DNA of 64,000 nt from Mariniphaga sp041687255 (GCA_041687255.1 JAWLCL010000020.1:4877-68876), one strand, 5' to 3'. Shown: positions 36,211-45,261, counted from the first letter of the stretch. A program made the numbers and translations. Notes: generated by a model from the sequence alone, not told the origin.

Positions 36211-36765
36211 ATGATGAGAAAGTTATTGCTACTAATATGTCTTCTGCAACTTCTTTCATCTTGCAATGCTCAAAAAGATGAAAGGTTTGAATTATTTTTA
36301 GAAAATTTTGTGGAAGTAAATCTTCCTGTTAATCCTACAGAAACAATAAATTCGTTTGATAGGGATTGGGAGCATTATATTACTGAAATTGAATTTGATA
36401 ATTACTTGAGAACATCTTTAGACAGCATTTGGGAGTTCAATGAAAATTATCAATACGTCTATGGTGGAAAATTTGATATTGATTTAAATAAGGTCGGTGT
36501 TTTTTATAGGCGTGTTTATTTTGCGGATAATATAGATAATCAAAAATCAGAAATTATTTTGTGTGTTTTTGATTATAAAGGTAAATTGATAGCAAGATTA
36601 CCTATAGCAGGAGGATATGGGGATTCGATTGCTTTTTCTTCCTTTATTCAGAGCCCTAAAAAAATAATCGTTAAAACTAAAAACTACAACTTCGAGAAGG
36701 TTAAAGATAACATAGAGTATTTTGAAATAAAAGATTCAGGAAAGATATCGCTACTTACCGAATAA
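36211..36765 (+). CDS. Hypothetical lipoprotein
   Basis: This 184-residue protein has a lipoprotein signal (LLQLLSSC, Cys18). I do not recognise a family. The mature part is acidic and aromatic-rich, with short strand-like segments (VYGGKFDIDLNKVGVFY and ILCVFDYKGKLIARLP). It sits between the immunity-gene terminator and its own hairpin, in AT-rich DNA like the toxin tip. It may be a second immunity protein or an orphan cargo gene of the exchangeable end, but this rests on position alone. Two ATGs in a row mark the start. Confidence 0.6.
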   Translation: MMRKLLLLICLLQLLSSCNAQKDERFELFLENFVEVNLPVNPTETINSFDRDWEHYITEIEFDNYLRTSLDSIWEFNENYQYVYGGKFDIDLNKVGVFYRRVYFADNIDNQKSEIILCVFDYKGKLIARLPIAGGYGDSIAFSSFIQSPKKIIVKTKNYNFEKVKDNIEYFEIKDSGKISLLTE

Positions 36766-36768
36766 CAA

Positions 36769-36795
36769 GAAAGTCCAGCACTGCTGGGCTTTTTG
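36769..36795 (+). terminator. Terminator after the hypothetical lipoprotein gene
   Basis: AAAGTCCAGCA pairs with TGCTGGGCTTT (one G-T pair) and is followed by TTTGTTTAA. It starts right after the stop at 36765. Confidence 0.7.
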
Positions 36796-36881
36796 TTTAA
36801 TAAAGCAGTAATGTTTTTAAGCGTAAGAGATTAATCCAATAATAGAAAGAATGTAAGAAATGTTTAATTTAACCCATATAG

Positions 36882-36920
36882 TTACGACGGTGCCAACCGG
36901 CTTACCGGTGCCGATTTCTA
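36882..36920 (+). pseudogene. 39-bp displaced copy of RHS coding sequence
   Basis: Positions 36882-36920 are identical over 39 nt to 34098-34136 inside the RHS gene, where they encode YDGANRLTGADF. Here the flanks differ and no open frame continues, so this is a fragment left by recombination or duplication. Confidence 0.85.
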
Positions 36921-37504
36921 AGCGCCTGAAGGATGGCATCCCTGCCGTAACAAAAGGGTACTTCTGTATTCATTTATCCGGCTAAAGTATAAAAATGAAG
37001 GGATGCCATCCGTATTCTTGCCCTGTATGAGAATAATGATAAAAGTGATCTTTACCTCTGCCTGAAGGCAACAAAGGCAGGAAAACAAAAAGCAACTGTA
37101 AACATAAACTGCCATTTTCTTCTTCAACAGCCTGTATCACTTCCATCTCTCCGCGATCTCTTCGCGATCGCTGTACGATAAAGGAAGATGGGAGTGGAAT
37201 AACCTGCCAATTGGAAAAACGGTGCCACGAATTCTACGCCTTTACTACTTCCTTTTTGTAAAAGATCTGCGTAATCAGTATCTGCTTCAAATACCGGTTC
37301 AGGCCCTGCTGAATGTTGGAACCACATGTTAAAAGGTGTCTTTACCTTCGCCGGGAAAATAGTTCCTTTTAACAACAACTGCGAGGTTCTTTACAAGTTT
37401 GGGCAATATCTTTCCGGCATTTTAATAACTGCTTTTTCAAAACCCTTAACTCACCTTCACCTAACAGGTTATCCCAATCTCCATAATTTCATTTTTAATG
37501 ATAC

Positions 37505-37541
37505 ACCGTATTTTTACGTAGATAAAATACCGTATTTCTAC
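37505..37541 (+). promoter_or_regulatory. 13-bp direct repeats upstream of the LytTR gene
   Basis: ACCGTATTTTTAC (37505-37517) and ACCGTATTTCTAC (37529-37541) differ at one base and start 24 bp apart, about 85 bp before the LytTR start. Paired direct repeats on one helix face are the usual LytTR target, so autoregulation is a reasonable guess. Confidence 0.5.
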
Positions 37542-37626
37542 CCTTTTTTTTATGTAAAATGAATTTTATATTTGTATTCAATTTACAAATTCTTTAGAAA
37601 CCATTAAATCATCACTTAAACTGGTC

Positions 37627-37959
37627 ATGGAATGCATAATCATTAATACAGCCGGCTGCTCAGAAATTCTGTGGTTCGAATCCATTATTTATTGCAGTGC
37701 AGAAGGCAGCTACACACGGATACATTTAAGCGATAAACGTTCGGTACTGTCTTCCAAAAATCTGGTTTGGTTTGAAGAGAACCTGCATTCGAATCATTTT
37801 ATTCGCCTGCATCGCTCGTTTATTATTAACCTGAAATTTGTTTCCCGGATATATAAAAATGAAAGTAAGGTATGTCTCAGAAACGGCATCAAAATACCCA
37901 TTTCAAAAAGCAGAACCAAGCAGTTCTGGAAGTCGGTGGGGCTGATTGGTACAATGTGA
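37627..37959 (+). CDS. Stand-alone LytTR DNA-binding regulator
   Basis: This 110-residue protein is a single LytTR domain: an IIYCSAEGSYTRIHLSD segment, LVWFEENLHSNHFIRLHRSFIINLKFVSRIYK, and the last strand with IKIPISKSRTKQF (shown split here by description). The HRSFIIN core is typical of the family. There is no receiver domain, so it is not a complete response regulator. Neighbouring direct repeats suggest autoregulation. Its location after the RHS cluster makes it a candidate regulator of that cluster, which has 21-bp-period repeats at its promoter end. Confidence 0.85.
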   Translation: MECIIINTAGCSEILWFESIIYCSAEGSYTRIHLSDKRSVLSSKNLVWFEENLHSNHFIRLHRSFIINLKFVSRIYKNESKVCLRNGIKIPISKSRTKQFWKSVGLIGTM

Positions 37960-38138
37960 AGAAACTGTTTTTGTTTTCAACAGACAAATATTTAATTCGT
38001 ACTGAATTTTTTCTTGCCGGCTGGAAATTTAACTTTTATTGGTGCATGTAATAATAGTGGCGGTAAAAAGTGCAGCGAAATGTTTATATGCCGCAGAAAG
38101 AAAAAAGCCCGATGCTTGTGCACCAGGCTTTTGGATTT

Positions 38139-38215
38139 TGGTCGGGGTAGCCGGATTTGAACCGACGACCTCGTCGTCCCGAACGACGCGCGCTACCGGG
38201 CTGCGCTATACCCCG
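38139..38215 (-). tRNA. tRNA-Pro (CGG)
   Basis: The minus strand from 38215 reads CGGGGTATAGCGCAG, then the D-arm GCCCGGTAGCGC, an anticodon stem-loop CGTCG/TTCGGGA/CGACG giving anticodon CGG, a T-arm with GGTTCAAATCC, and the acceptor end CTACCCCGA followed by an encoded CCA (38139-38141). All four arms pair. The degenerate repeats at 38261-38556 copy its 5-prime half and leader. Confidence 0.93.
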
Positions 38216-38260
38216 TTAATGTTTTCATTATGTCTTCTTCTCTTCTCCAAGATATACCAA

Positions 38261-38556
38261 CCTCGTCATTCCGAATCCGTCGGCTGACGGACTACCGGGC
38301 TGCCTGCCCGTCCGTTCAGGCGGGCGCTATACCCCGTTATTATTTTCAATATGTCTTCTTCTCTTCTCCAAGATATACCAACCTCGTCATTCCGAATCTG
38401 TCGGCTGACGGACTACCAGGCTGCCTGCCCGTCCGTTCAGGCGGGCGCTATACCCCGTTAATATTTTCTCTATGTCTGCTTCTCATCTTATAGGTATACC
38501 GACCTCGTTGTCCCGAATCCGTCGGCTGACGGACTACCGGGCTGCGCTATACCCCG
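38261..38556 (-). repeat. Three degenerate tRNA-Pro-derived repeat units
   Basis: Units start at 38261, 38382 and 38503 (the first two 121 bp long). Each repeats the anticodon-arm-to-acceptor part of the tRNA (CCTCGT..TCCCGAA through GCTATACCCCG on the plus strand) and, in units 1 and 2, the AT-rich upstream leader ending CTCCAAGATATACCAA or a variant. All three carry CCGTCGGCTGACGG in place of the variable stem; units 1 and 2 also have a CCTGCCCGTCCGTTCAGGCGG palindrome inserted before GCGCTAT. They cannot fold as tRNAs. Confidence 0.85.
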
Positions 38557-38800
38557 CTGTTTTTCGAACGGTGCAAATTTAAACTTTTTTACAGGATTTG
38601 AAACCTTTGAAAAGATAAAATTAGGTGCACACTGGATTTTATTTTGTTATTCGTTTCGTTTGCAGGCTTCCCCTCTGCAATGATTCTAATAATTTATTCG
38701 AATTATTTTCTTTCGGATATTTGGATTATTTTGGTACTTCATCAACAGCTATCGCTTATTTATCCTGCAAAGATTATATACTGTTGTTGCCAAATATAAA

Positions 38801-39964
38801 TTACGTAAGAATTTTACCGTTCAACGCTGCAATGGCCGGTTCATTTACTACTGCCGGTAATGAAAAGCAAAATACTGAGCCTTTACCGGGGCTGCTTTCG
38901 GCCCATATTTTTCCGTCATTTTTTTCAATAAAATCCTTGCAGATAATCAGCCCCAGCCCCGTGCCGGCTTCTCCTTCAGTGCCTGATTTTGCATGACTTG
39001 AGCTGGCCTTAAATATATTACCTACCATCTCTGATGGAATTCCAATTCCTGTGTCTTTAATCCCAATTGTTACCGTTTCTTCCGACCGGGTTGCAAATAA
39101 TGAAATGGTACCACCCCGGTGTGTAAATTTTATGGCATTCGATATCAGGTTGCGCATAACAATTGTTATCATTTCCTCATCTGCAAAAACCGAAGTATCG
39201 GCCGGTACTTCATTTATAAAATTGATTTGTTTATGCGAAAGGTTATGGATTAAAAGGTTGTGGCATTTTTCGATTATAAGCTGCATGGATAATTGTTGTG
39301 GGAACAGGTTTATCCGGTTTCGCTGTGAACGAGCCCATGTGAGCAGGTTCTCGAGCAATTCAGAAACCGACTGCGAAAGCTGATAAATTATCTTGTTGTA
39401 CTTTCTGATTTCCTCTTCCGTATATTGGTTGTACCCTTTTTCTATAAGCTCCGAAAAGCCTATGATATTGCTTAAAGGACCTTGTAAATCGTGCCCGATT
39501 ACTGAAAACAGCTTATCCTTTTCTGCATTTAATTCTTTCAGACGAGCTTCGCTTTCTTTTAAGCTTTGCTCAGCTTTTTTATGTTCCGTAACATCTTTTG
39601 ATGTAGAAATTACTCCATCTATTTTTCCTTCTTTATCTAAATGGGGGTAGTAGTGCATTTCGAGAATCCTGAATTCACCCCCGGGGATTATACCTTCAAA
39701 CTGCAGTGTCACATTAACGCCTTCCAGGCACCGGGCGATGCTTTCCTTCATTTGATTGCCGAAAGGAGAATCTCCCCAGATAAAATCGACTGTTTTTCCT
39801 ACAATATCTTTTGTTTCCCACTTATAGAAGGTATTGAAGGCACTGTTTACAAAAATGTATTTGAGCTTCTTATTGATAAATGTAGCAGGCTCGGAAATGG
39901 TATTCAATATTTCTTTTTGATAATGGAAATATCTGTTCTTTTGGTTTTTTCCGTTACTTTTCAT
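38801..39964 (-). CDS. Soluble PAS-domain sensor histidine kinase
   Basis: This 387-residue protein has no membrane segment. A PAS domain spans about 15-130 (ISEPATFINKKLKYIFVNSA to GVISTSKDVTEHKKAE), followed by a coiled coil, a HisKA domain with His158 in SVIGHDLQGPLSN and a HATPase_c domain with N box LISNAIKFTH, G1 DTGIGIP and G2 GTGLGL. The C-terminus overruns the ATPase by about 15 residues. There is no adjacent response regulator, so the partner is unknown. It lies just beyond the sulfatase operon, separated by 264 bp, and may be unrelated to it. Confidence 0.9.
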   Translation of the reverse strand: MKSNGKNQKNRYFHYQKEILNTISEPATFINKKLKYIFVNSAFNTFYKWETKDIVGKTVDFIWGDSPFGNQMKESIARCLEGVNVTLQFEGIIPGGEFRILEMHYYPHLDKEGKIDGVISTSKDVTEHKKAEQSLKESEARLKELNAEKDKLFSVIGHDLQGPLSNIIGFSELIEKGYNQYTEEEIRKYNKIIYQLSQSVSELLENLLTWARSQRNRINLFPQQLSMQLIIEKCHNLLIHNLSHKQINFINEVPADTSVFADEEMITIVMRNLISNAIKFTHRGGTISLFATRSEETVTIGIKDTGIGIPSEMVGNIFKASSSHAKSGTEGEAGTGLGLIICKDFIEKNDGKIWAESSPGKGSVFCFSLPAVVNEPAIAALNGKILT

Positions 39965-40228
39965 TAGCCGATTTAAGTTTCAAATTTAAAAAAGGAACTG
40001 AAGTTAGGTGTTCACATGATTTTTTCCCAGTATATGATGGAGTTAGAGAATAAACCGTTTGAAAGCCTGATAAATGAATCATTGCAAGTTTTAAATAACT
40101 TTTGTTCGGTTAAACTTTATAATAAGCTGATAACCCTTAAGTATATTCAGGGGGCTAAAATAAAAATGATTTAATTAATAAGCAAATATTGTTAATCTGA
40201 AGTGTACACCTGCTCTTACATTATGTTT

Positions 40229-41998
40229 TTATATTCTTTTTAATACAATGAGCCTGAAATCCATGACAGGTGAGCCGGTAATATGGGTAGCTTTTAAAAC
40301 AAGCTTACCATTTCCCTGAGGAAGATGCATAGTTCCTGCTTTAAGAGGACGGAAATCCTTAACGTACGATTCCATTCTTTCAACACGGTCATTTTCCATC
40401 CCTTTCAAAGGAGGGTTGTGAGGTGTTGTTATTTCAGCGGATAATGATTCTCCGGCAAAGCTTAACTCAACAGCAGAACCTAAAGCATCAGGAGGGCAGG
40501 TATAATATATTTCCACTTCAAAGTTACCCTCTGCAGGTACTTCAACATCCCATACAATGCTGTCGGAGGTGCTTGTCCAGTTGGTAAAAAATGAATCATT
40601 GGGAAATCTGTTTGAACGCTTAATGTTACCATAAGCTATGCCGTCACGGGCAGGTATATGGGTGTATTGGTAATCTGGATGACCTATCACAAATGGACGT
40701 TCATCGGTCTCAGGCAGTTCGGTCAATACATTTTTTTTCCATTCTGCCATTGCTTCTGACATTTGTTGTGCAGCCTCAGGATATTTATCAGAAACATCGG
40801 TTGTTTGACCGGGGTCGTTCACCATATCGTACAACAGGTTATCACTTGTGAATCTGTAGGTATTATCTCTTACGCTTATGCGCCCGTTCCAGTGGCTGAA
40901 CAGTAAACGATCATAATCCTTTGGTTCATCATTCGCCAGTAGAGGTTTAAGACTGATGCCATCAAGTGGTTTCTCCGGTTTTAAATCCAATCCGGTTAAA
41001 TCGGCCAATGTTGGCAACAGGTCAATTGCTCCTGCAATTTCATCCACGGTCTTTCCTGCCGGTAATACACCTTCCCATTTGATAAACATGGGTGACCGCA
41101 CACCTCCTTCATCAACCGAACCCTTTCTGCCTTTCATGCCGCCATTCCACCTCCAGCTGTTGGGGCCATTATCCGACAGGTAGATGATTATGGTGTTTTG
41201 GGAAAGGCCAAGCTCTTCAACTTTTGACATGAGCCTGCCTACATTCCAGTCGATGTTTTCACACATTGCCAGCGCTGCACGTGTGAATGGCACATCTTCT
41301 TTTTCAGGCTCCCGGTGCAGCATTTCCAAATTTTTGTTTTTGAATTTGTTCCACCACCTATCAGGTACTTGCATTGGGCTGTGAGGAGTATTGTAGGGAA
41401 GGTAAAGAAAAAACGGTTGGTTATTGTGCCGGGTAATAAATTCGATTCCCTGGTTGGTAAAATCATCGGTAAGGTATCCGTTTCCCTGAACAACCTTGCC
41501 GTTATGCTCAAGCATCGGGCTGAAATAGTCTCCCCAGTGTCCTGAGCAAAAACCATAGAAATCATCGAAACCTCGTGCATTGGGATGGTAGGGCGGTTGC
41601 ATTCCGTTGTGCCATTTCCCGTAGGCGGCGGTTGCATAGCCCGCCTCTTTAAAATAAGCGGCAATAGTGGTTTCATCCAAATCCAGTCGTTCGCCCCCTG
41701 CCGAGGTGGAATAAACACCTCCCCGCGGATGGTAACGGCCTGTTAAAAGTTCGGCACGGGTAGGCGAGCAAACGGGGCTTACAAAAAAATGATTAAAAGT
41801 AACTCCTGTATGCGCAAGCTTATCGATGTTTGGGGTTTCGATGTTCGTATTGCCCGAAATGCTTAAATCGCCCCAGCCCTGGTCATCGGTAAGTATGAGG
41901 ATTATATTGGGAGGGGGCATTTTTTGTGCTGAAGTGTATCCTAAGCCGGCAAGGAACATAGCCCCTGTCAGAATCGATGTACCTGAAAATTTCTGCAT
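40229..41998 (-). CDS. Formylglycine-dependent sulfatase with C-terminal beta domain
   Basis: The frame opens at 42043, but that ATG overlaps the previous sulfatase gene by 32 bp and adds a charged tail before the signal. Starting at 41998 leaves a 13-bp gap and a proper signal peptide (MQKFSGTSILTGAMFLAG, ending TSAQ), for 589 residues. TDDQGWGDL supplies metal ligands; CSPTR (Cys77) is the formylglycine site; SDNGPNSWRWNGG and GRKGSVDEGGVRSP follow. From about residue 465 an extra domain (SIVWDVEVPAEGNFEVEIYY) looks like a jelly-roll accessory or carbohydrate-binding module. It is the last gene of a three-sulfatase group. The substrate is unknown. Confidence 0.92.
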   Translation of the reverse strand: MQKFSGTSILTGAMFLAGLGYTSAQKMPPPNIILILTDDQGWGDLSISGNTNIETPNIDKLAHTGVTFNHFFVSPVCSPTRAELLTGRYHPRGGVYSTSAGGERLDLDETTIAAYFKEAGYATAAYGKWHNGMQPPYHPNARGFDDFYGFCSGHWGDYFSPMLEHNGKVVQGNGYLTDDFTNQGIEFITRHNNQPFFLYLPYNTPHSPMQVPDRWWNKFKNKNLEMLHREPEKEDVPFTRAALAMCENIDWNVGRLMSKVEELGLSQNTIIIYLSDNGPNSWRWNGGMKGRKGSVDEGGVRSPMFIKWEGVLPAGKTVDEIAGAIDLLPTLADLTGLDLKPEKPLDGISLKPLLANDEPKDYDRLLFSHWNGRISVRDNTYRFTSDNLLYDMVNDPGQTTDVSDKYPEAAQQMSEAMAEWKKNVLTELPETDERPFVIGHPDYQYTHIPARDGIAYGNIKRSNRFPNDSFFTNWTSTSDSIVWDVEVPAEGNFEVEIYYTCPPDALGSAVELSFAGESLSAEITTPHNPPLKGMENDRVERMESYVKDFRPLKAGTMHLPQGNGKLVLKATHITGSPVMDFRLIVLKRI

Positions 41999-42011
41999 TT
42001 CTGACGATTTA

Positions 42012-43463
42012 TTATTTTTCCAATTGGTTTTCAACGGGTTCAATACCTGCCTGATGTTCCTTGAGTACTTTTTTTATTTCAGTTATTACCTCAGGATGTT
42101 CTGCTGCAATGTTATACTTTTCCGAAGGGTCAACATTTAAATTGTAGAGCAATGGAGTTTCATGCACTACCGGCGCATTTGTAATTTCCATTGGCGGATT
42201 TGTGACGGGATGTGCTGTCTGGCTTCCATATTCGTTTTGAGTAATGAAATGCGCTTTATATGCGCCTTTTCGGACTGCATATACCTTTTGGCCCCTGTAG
42301 TAAAACACCACATCACGTTTGCTTTTGCCGGTTCCCAGAAGCAGTGGTGAAACATCAAAACCGTCGTATGTACGATCATCGGGCAGAGTTGTGCCTGAAA
42401 GCCGGCAGAAGGTGGGAAGCAAATCCATAGTTGTTGCCATATCTCTTACTACTCCGGATTTTAAGGTTCCGGGCCACCAAAAAACAGTGGGTTCACGCAT
42501 ACCCCCTTCAAAAGTACCTCCTTTAGCGCCCCGTAATAATCCTGCCGTTCCGCCATGGGTTTTAAACGTATGCCACGGCCCGTTATCGGAAGTAAACACT
42601 ACAAGCGTATTTTCGGCAAGGCCTTCTTCCTGAAGAGTTTTAAGTATTTGCCCTACCGACCAGTCAATCTCTTCAATAACATCACCGTAGATACCTGCCA
42701 GAGAGGTATCTTTAAATTCCTCAGATCGGAACAGTGGAATGTGAGGCAGGGAGTGGGCCAGATAAATAAAGAAAGGCTCTTGCTTCATTCCTTTTATTTT
42801 AGCCACAGCTTCTTCGGTATAGCGTTTGGTGATGTTTCTCTGATCGCAAGGGCGCTCAATAATATCCTTGTCACGCATTAAAGGAACATTATATGCCTGG
42901 TAACGTTCATTTTCTGCCAGGGTAAAATGGTCTGTTTTCTCCACTTTATCCATGTCGTTGGAGTAGGGGATTCCAAAATAGCTGTCGAATCCATGATCAG
43001 TAGGAAGGTGAGGTGATTTATGTCCCAGGTGCCACTTTCCGATAGCTGCAGTTTTGTAACCGTTTTCCTTTAGTGCCCCGGCGATTGTGATTTCGCTCTG
43101 AGGAAGGCCTCCATTGGAGTCGGGAAAAAGAACCCTTCGCTTATCGCTGCACATACCCGAACGAATGGGTAACCTGCCGGTTAACAAACCTGCACGGCTG
43201 GGTGTGCAAACGGGGGCTGCAACATAGAAACTGGTCCATTTTTGTCCTTCCACGGCCATCTTATCAAGATTAGGTGTATTGATGACAGGATTTCCAAAAA
43301 TGCCTAAATCACCGTAGCCAAGGTCGTCGGCAAAAATGACAATGAAGTTGGGTTTATTCTGCTTCTCTGTTTTATCTGCTGCTGCAGCCGGGTTTTGCAG
43401 TCCTGTAAATCCGAAGGATAGAATTCCGGCAAGTGCAATTGTTTTGGTTTTTACTGATTTCAT
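42012..43463 (-). CDS. Formylglycine-dependent sulfatase (arylsulfatase A-like)
   Basis: This 483-residue protein has an N-terminal signal peptide (about 1-29, ending AAAA). FADDLGYGDLG gives metal ligands, CTPSR with Cys86 is the maturation motif, followed by LLTGRLPIRSGM. Other landmarks are AIGKWHLGHKSPHLP, FIYLAHSLPHIPLF and TSDNGPWHTFKTHGG. Its order and length fit exo-acting arylsulfatase A-like S1 sulfatases. It lies 16 bp after the preceding sulfatase and 13 bp before the next, so the three are co-transcribed. A periplasmic location is expected. Confidence 0.93.
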   Translation of the reverse strand: MKSVKTKTIALAGILSFGFTGLQNPAAAADKTEKQNKPNFIVIFADDLGYGDLGIFGNPVINTPNLDKMAVEGQKWTSFYVAAPVCTPSRAGLLTGRLPIRSGMCSDKRRVLFPDSNGGLPQSEITIAGALKENGYKTAAIGKWHLGHKSPHLPTDHGFDSYFGIPYSNDMDKVEKTDHFTLAENERYQAYNVPLMRDKDIIERPCDQRNITKRYTEEAVAKIKGMKQEPFFIYLAHSLPHIPLFRSEEFKDTSLAGIYGDVIEEIDWSVGQILKTLQEEGLAENTLVVFTSDNGPWHTFKTHGGTAGLLRGAKGGTFEGGMREPTVFWWPGTLKSGVVRDMATTMDLLPTFCRLSGTTLPDDRTYDGFDVSPLLLGTGKSKRDVVFYYRGQKVYAVRKGAYKAHFITQNEYGSQTAHPVTNPPMEITNAPVVHETPLLYNLNVDPSEKYNIAAEHPEVITEIKKVLKEHQAGIEPVENQLEK

Positions 43464-43479
43464 AGTAATTCTGATGTTG

Positions 43480-44859
43480 TTAGTTTTTAGTTAATGGTTC
43501 TCCGGTCCAGCGGTCAAATTTATCCGGTGTAGGATTTTCAGGTATTGAATCGTTTGTTGCTTCAATCCATGAATCCATCAGGTTGCGCATTTCGGTTAAT
43601 ACAAATTCATGATTTGGATCGTGTGCAAGGTTTACAAACTGAAACGGGTCTTTCAGTACATCATAAAGTTCCTCAGGACTTCGAGGTTCAGTGAAGCAAT
43701 CCAATTGGTATTTATTCAGCTCGCCGGCATGATACATTTTAATCATCTCCTGGTAAGTGATGCTCCTGACAGCATCGGCCGGAGGTGATGCATTCAGGTG
43801 CGGGAAAGCATTTCTGATGTAAAGATACCTGTTGTTACGCACAGCACGTTCGTGTGCCTGGTAATCGTGCCAGTTGTGCTCAGCAGCAATAAAATCCCTT
43901 GTTTCTTCAAAATAGTCGTTCAAAACAGGCACAAAGGATACGCCCTGGTAGGTTTCCGATTGTTCTGCTCCGGCAAGTTCGCACAGGGTAGGCGCAATGT
44001 CGATTGAACTTACAAGGGCATCGGTAGAGCCTTTCTGAATGTTTGCCGGCCACCGGACAATAAAGGGCGTTTTTATTCCGCTGTCGTAAAGGCGTGTCTT
44101 GGCCCTGGGGAAGGGCCTGCCGTTGTCGGTCATGAAAATTACCAGCGTGTTTTCATCCACTCCCTGATTTTTTAGTTCTTCCATTACCATACCGATGTAA
44201 TTGTCCATTCTTGATATTTCATCGTAGTACAAGGCCAGATCTTTTCGTGTGGAATCGTTATCGGGCAGATAGGGCGGAACAATCACATCCTCCGGATTAT
44301 GTGGTTCAGGAATAGTATTGGGGAAATACGCGCGATGCGGATCCAAAGCGGCAAGCCAAAGGAAAAAGGGTTTATCTTTTGGTCTGTTTTGCAGGGCTTC
44401 CAGCCAAAACTCACATCCGCTGGGGCTTCCTCCGTAGATGGTGTCGAACTCAGCTCGTTTTGGGCCGATATGATACTTGCCTGCCACGGCTGTATAGTAA
44501 TTTGCTTTTTGCAACTCGCCTGCAAACAACAGTTGGTCTTCCGGTAAAGGCATGTGCAATTCGGGCGCTCCGGTGTTATGAGGATACCGGCCGGTTAATA
44601 TGCTGCAGCGGCTGGGACTGCAGGAACTTGTTGTGAGGAAGGCATTGTTAAACACCAGCCCCTCTTCTGCCAGCCTGTTAATATTGGGCGTTTTAATTTT
44701 GTCGTTGCCATATGGACCAAAGTCGTTCCATGCAGCATCATCGGCAATAAAAACGATAAAGTTAGGCTGCTTTGCTTCCTCTTGTTGCGGACTTTCACAT
44801 GATGTTAATGTTATGAAGGCTAATCCTCCTATAAGTGGTTTTAAAAATTCTGGTCTCAT
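43480..44859 (-). CDS. Formylglycine-dependent sulfatase, sulfamidase-like (S1_8-like)
   Basis: This 459-residue lipoprotein (lipobox TLTSC, Cys21) differs from its neighbours in the metal-site motif ADDAAWNDFGPYGN and in SSCSPSRCSILTGRYPHNTG, with Cys80 as the formylglycine precursor. These forms are seen in heparan N-sulfatase (sulfamidase)-like and related sulfatases. AGKYHIGPKR, LAALDPHRAYFP and MTDNGRPFPRAKTRLYDSG complete the site. It is the first gene of the three-gene group, after a 402-bp gap. N- or O-sulfate specificity is not decided by sequence alone. Confidence 0.9.
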   Translation of the reverse strand: MRPEFLKPLIGGLAFITLTSCESPQQEEAKQPNFIVFIADDAAWNDFGPYGNDKIKTPNINRLAEEGLVFNNAFLTTSSCSPSRCSILTGRYPHNTGAPELHMPLPEDQLLFAGELQKANYYTAVAGKYHIGPKRAEFDTIYGGSPSGCEFWLEALQNRPKDKPFFLWLAALDPHRAYFPNTIPEPHNPEDVIVPPYLPDNDSTRKDLALYYDEISRMDNYIGMVMEELKNQGVDENTLVIFMTDNGRPFPRAKTRLYDSGIKTPFIVRWPANIQKGSTDALVSSIDIAPTLCELAGAEQSETYQGVSFVPVLNDYFEETRDFIAAEHNWHDYQAHERAVRNNRYLYIRNAFPHLNASPPADAVRSITYQEMIKMYHAGELNKYQLDCFTEPRSPEELYDVLKDPFQFVNLAHDPNHEFVLTEMRNLMDSWIEATNDSIPENPTPDKFDRWTGEPLTKN

Positions 44860-45261
44860 GGTTTTTGTTTATGTTTTATCAATTGAATTTTGATGTTTTT
44901 CTCAATCTCTACCAGTTTTATGACTGCTAATTTATAAAAATGATAGGCTGCATCTTGCTGTACAGTGCCTGTTGTTGTGAACTGCATATTCTGTAGTTCG
45001 CTGCGCCTGAATTGATCCAATCAGTATTCCTGCCGGACAGGCATACTGTTTTACAGTTCACTCTTCACTTTTCCTTCTGACCCTCACACCCCTTATGAGG
45101 GCTACATGTTTTATCTCAACTTTGTTTTTTACCATACAATGTTTCCCGGCGATTAATAGGACTGTTTACTGTTTACTTTTTACCGTTTACTTACTGACCG
45201 GGACATGCAGCTACGCTCTGCCTGCCTGTCTGCTCCTTTGCCTCCGGACAAGGCTGTGCAG
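44860..45261. other. Intergenic gap inside the sulfatase cluster
   Basis: The 402 bp between two sulfatases have no gene. They contain a hairpin CCCTCA..TGAGGG (45081-45101), a CCTGCCGGACAGGCA palindrome near 45031, and short GTTTACT repeats around 45160-45195. The gap probably separates a two-gene unit (46870, 45262) from a three-gene unit (43480, 42012, 41998). Confidence 0.55.

Larger units (their letters stand above)
36796..37626. other. Scar-like intergenic region with a displaced RHS fragment
   Basis: This 830-bp stretch has no convincing gene. It holds a 39-bp copy of RHS coding sequence (36882-36920), a perfect 13-bp inverted repeat (GGATGGCATCCCT at 36931-36943 and its complement at 36999-37011), scattered short minus-strand frames without domains, and the direct repeats in front of the LytTR gene. 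It looks like the debris of earlier recombination at the end of the RHS cluster. Confidence 0.6.

Noticed and set aside
36918..37378. Two short minus-strand frames in the RHS scar
   Set aside because: They have no family resemblance or promoter, and one is rich in Cys and hydrophobic residues without a signal pattern that holds together.
38039..38287. Frame containing GVAGFEPTTSSSRTTRATGLRYTP
   Set aside because: This is the well-known false protein made by translating the antisense of a tRNA-Pro; the DNA is the tRNA and its repeats.
38230..38493. Second frame across the repeats downstream of the tRNA
   Set aside because: It lies entirely within the tRNA-derived repeat units and repeats itself with them.
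38261..38560. CRISPR-like regularity of the tRNA repeats
   Set aside because: Units are 121 bp without short spacers and match tRNA sequence; no cas gene is nearby.
41999..42043. Upstream start for the last sulfatase
   Set aside because: It overlaps the previous gene by 32 bp and places a charged stretch ahead of a perfectly placed signal peptide at 41998.
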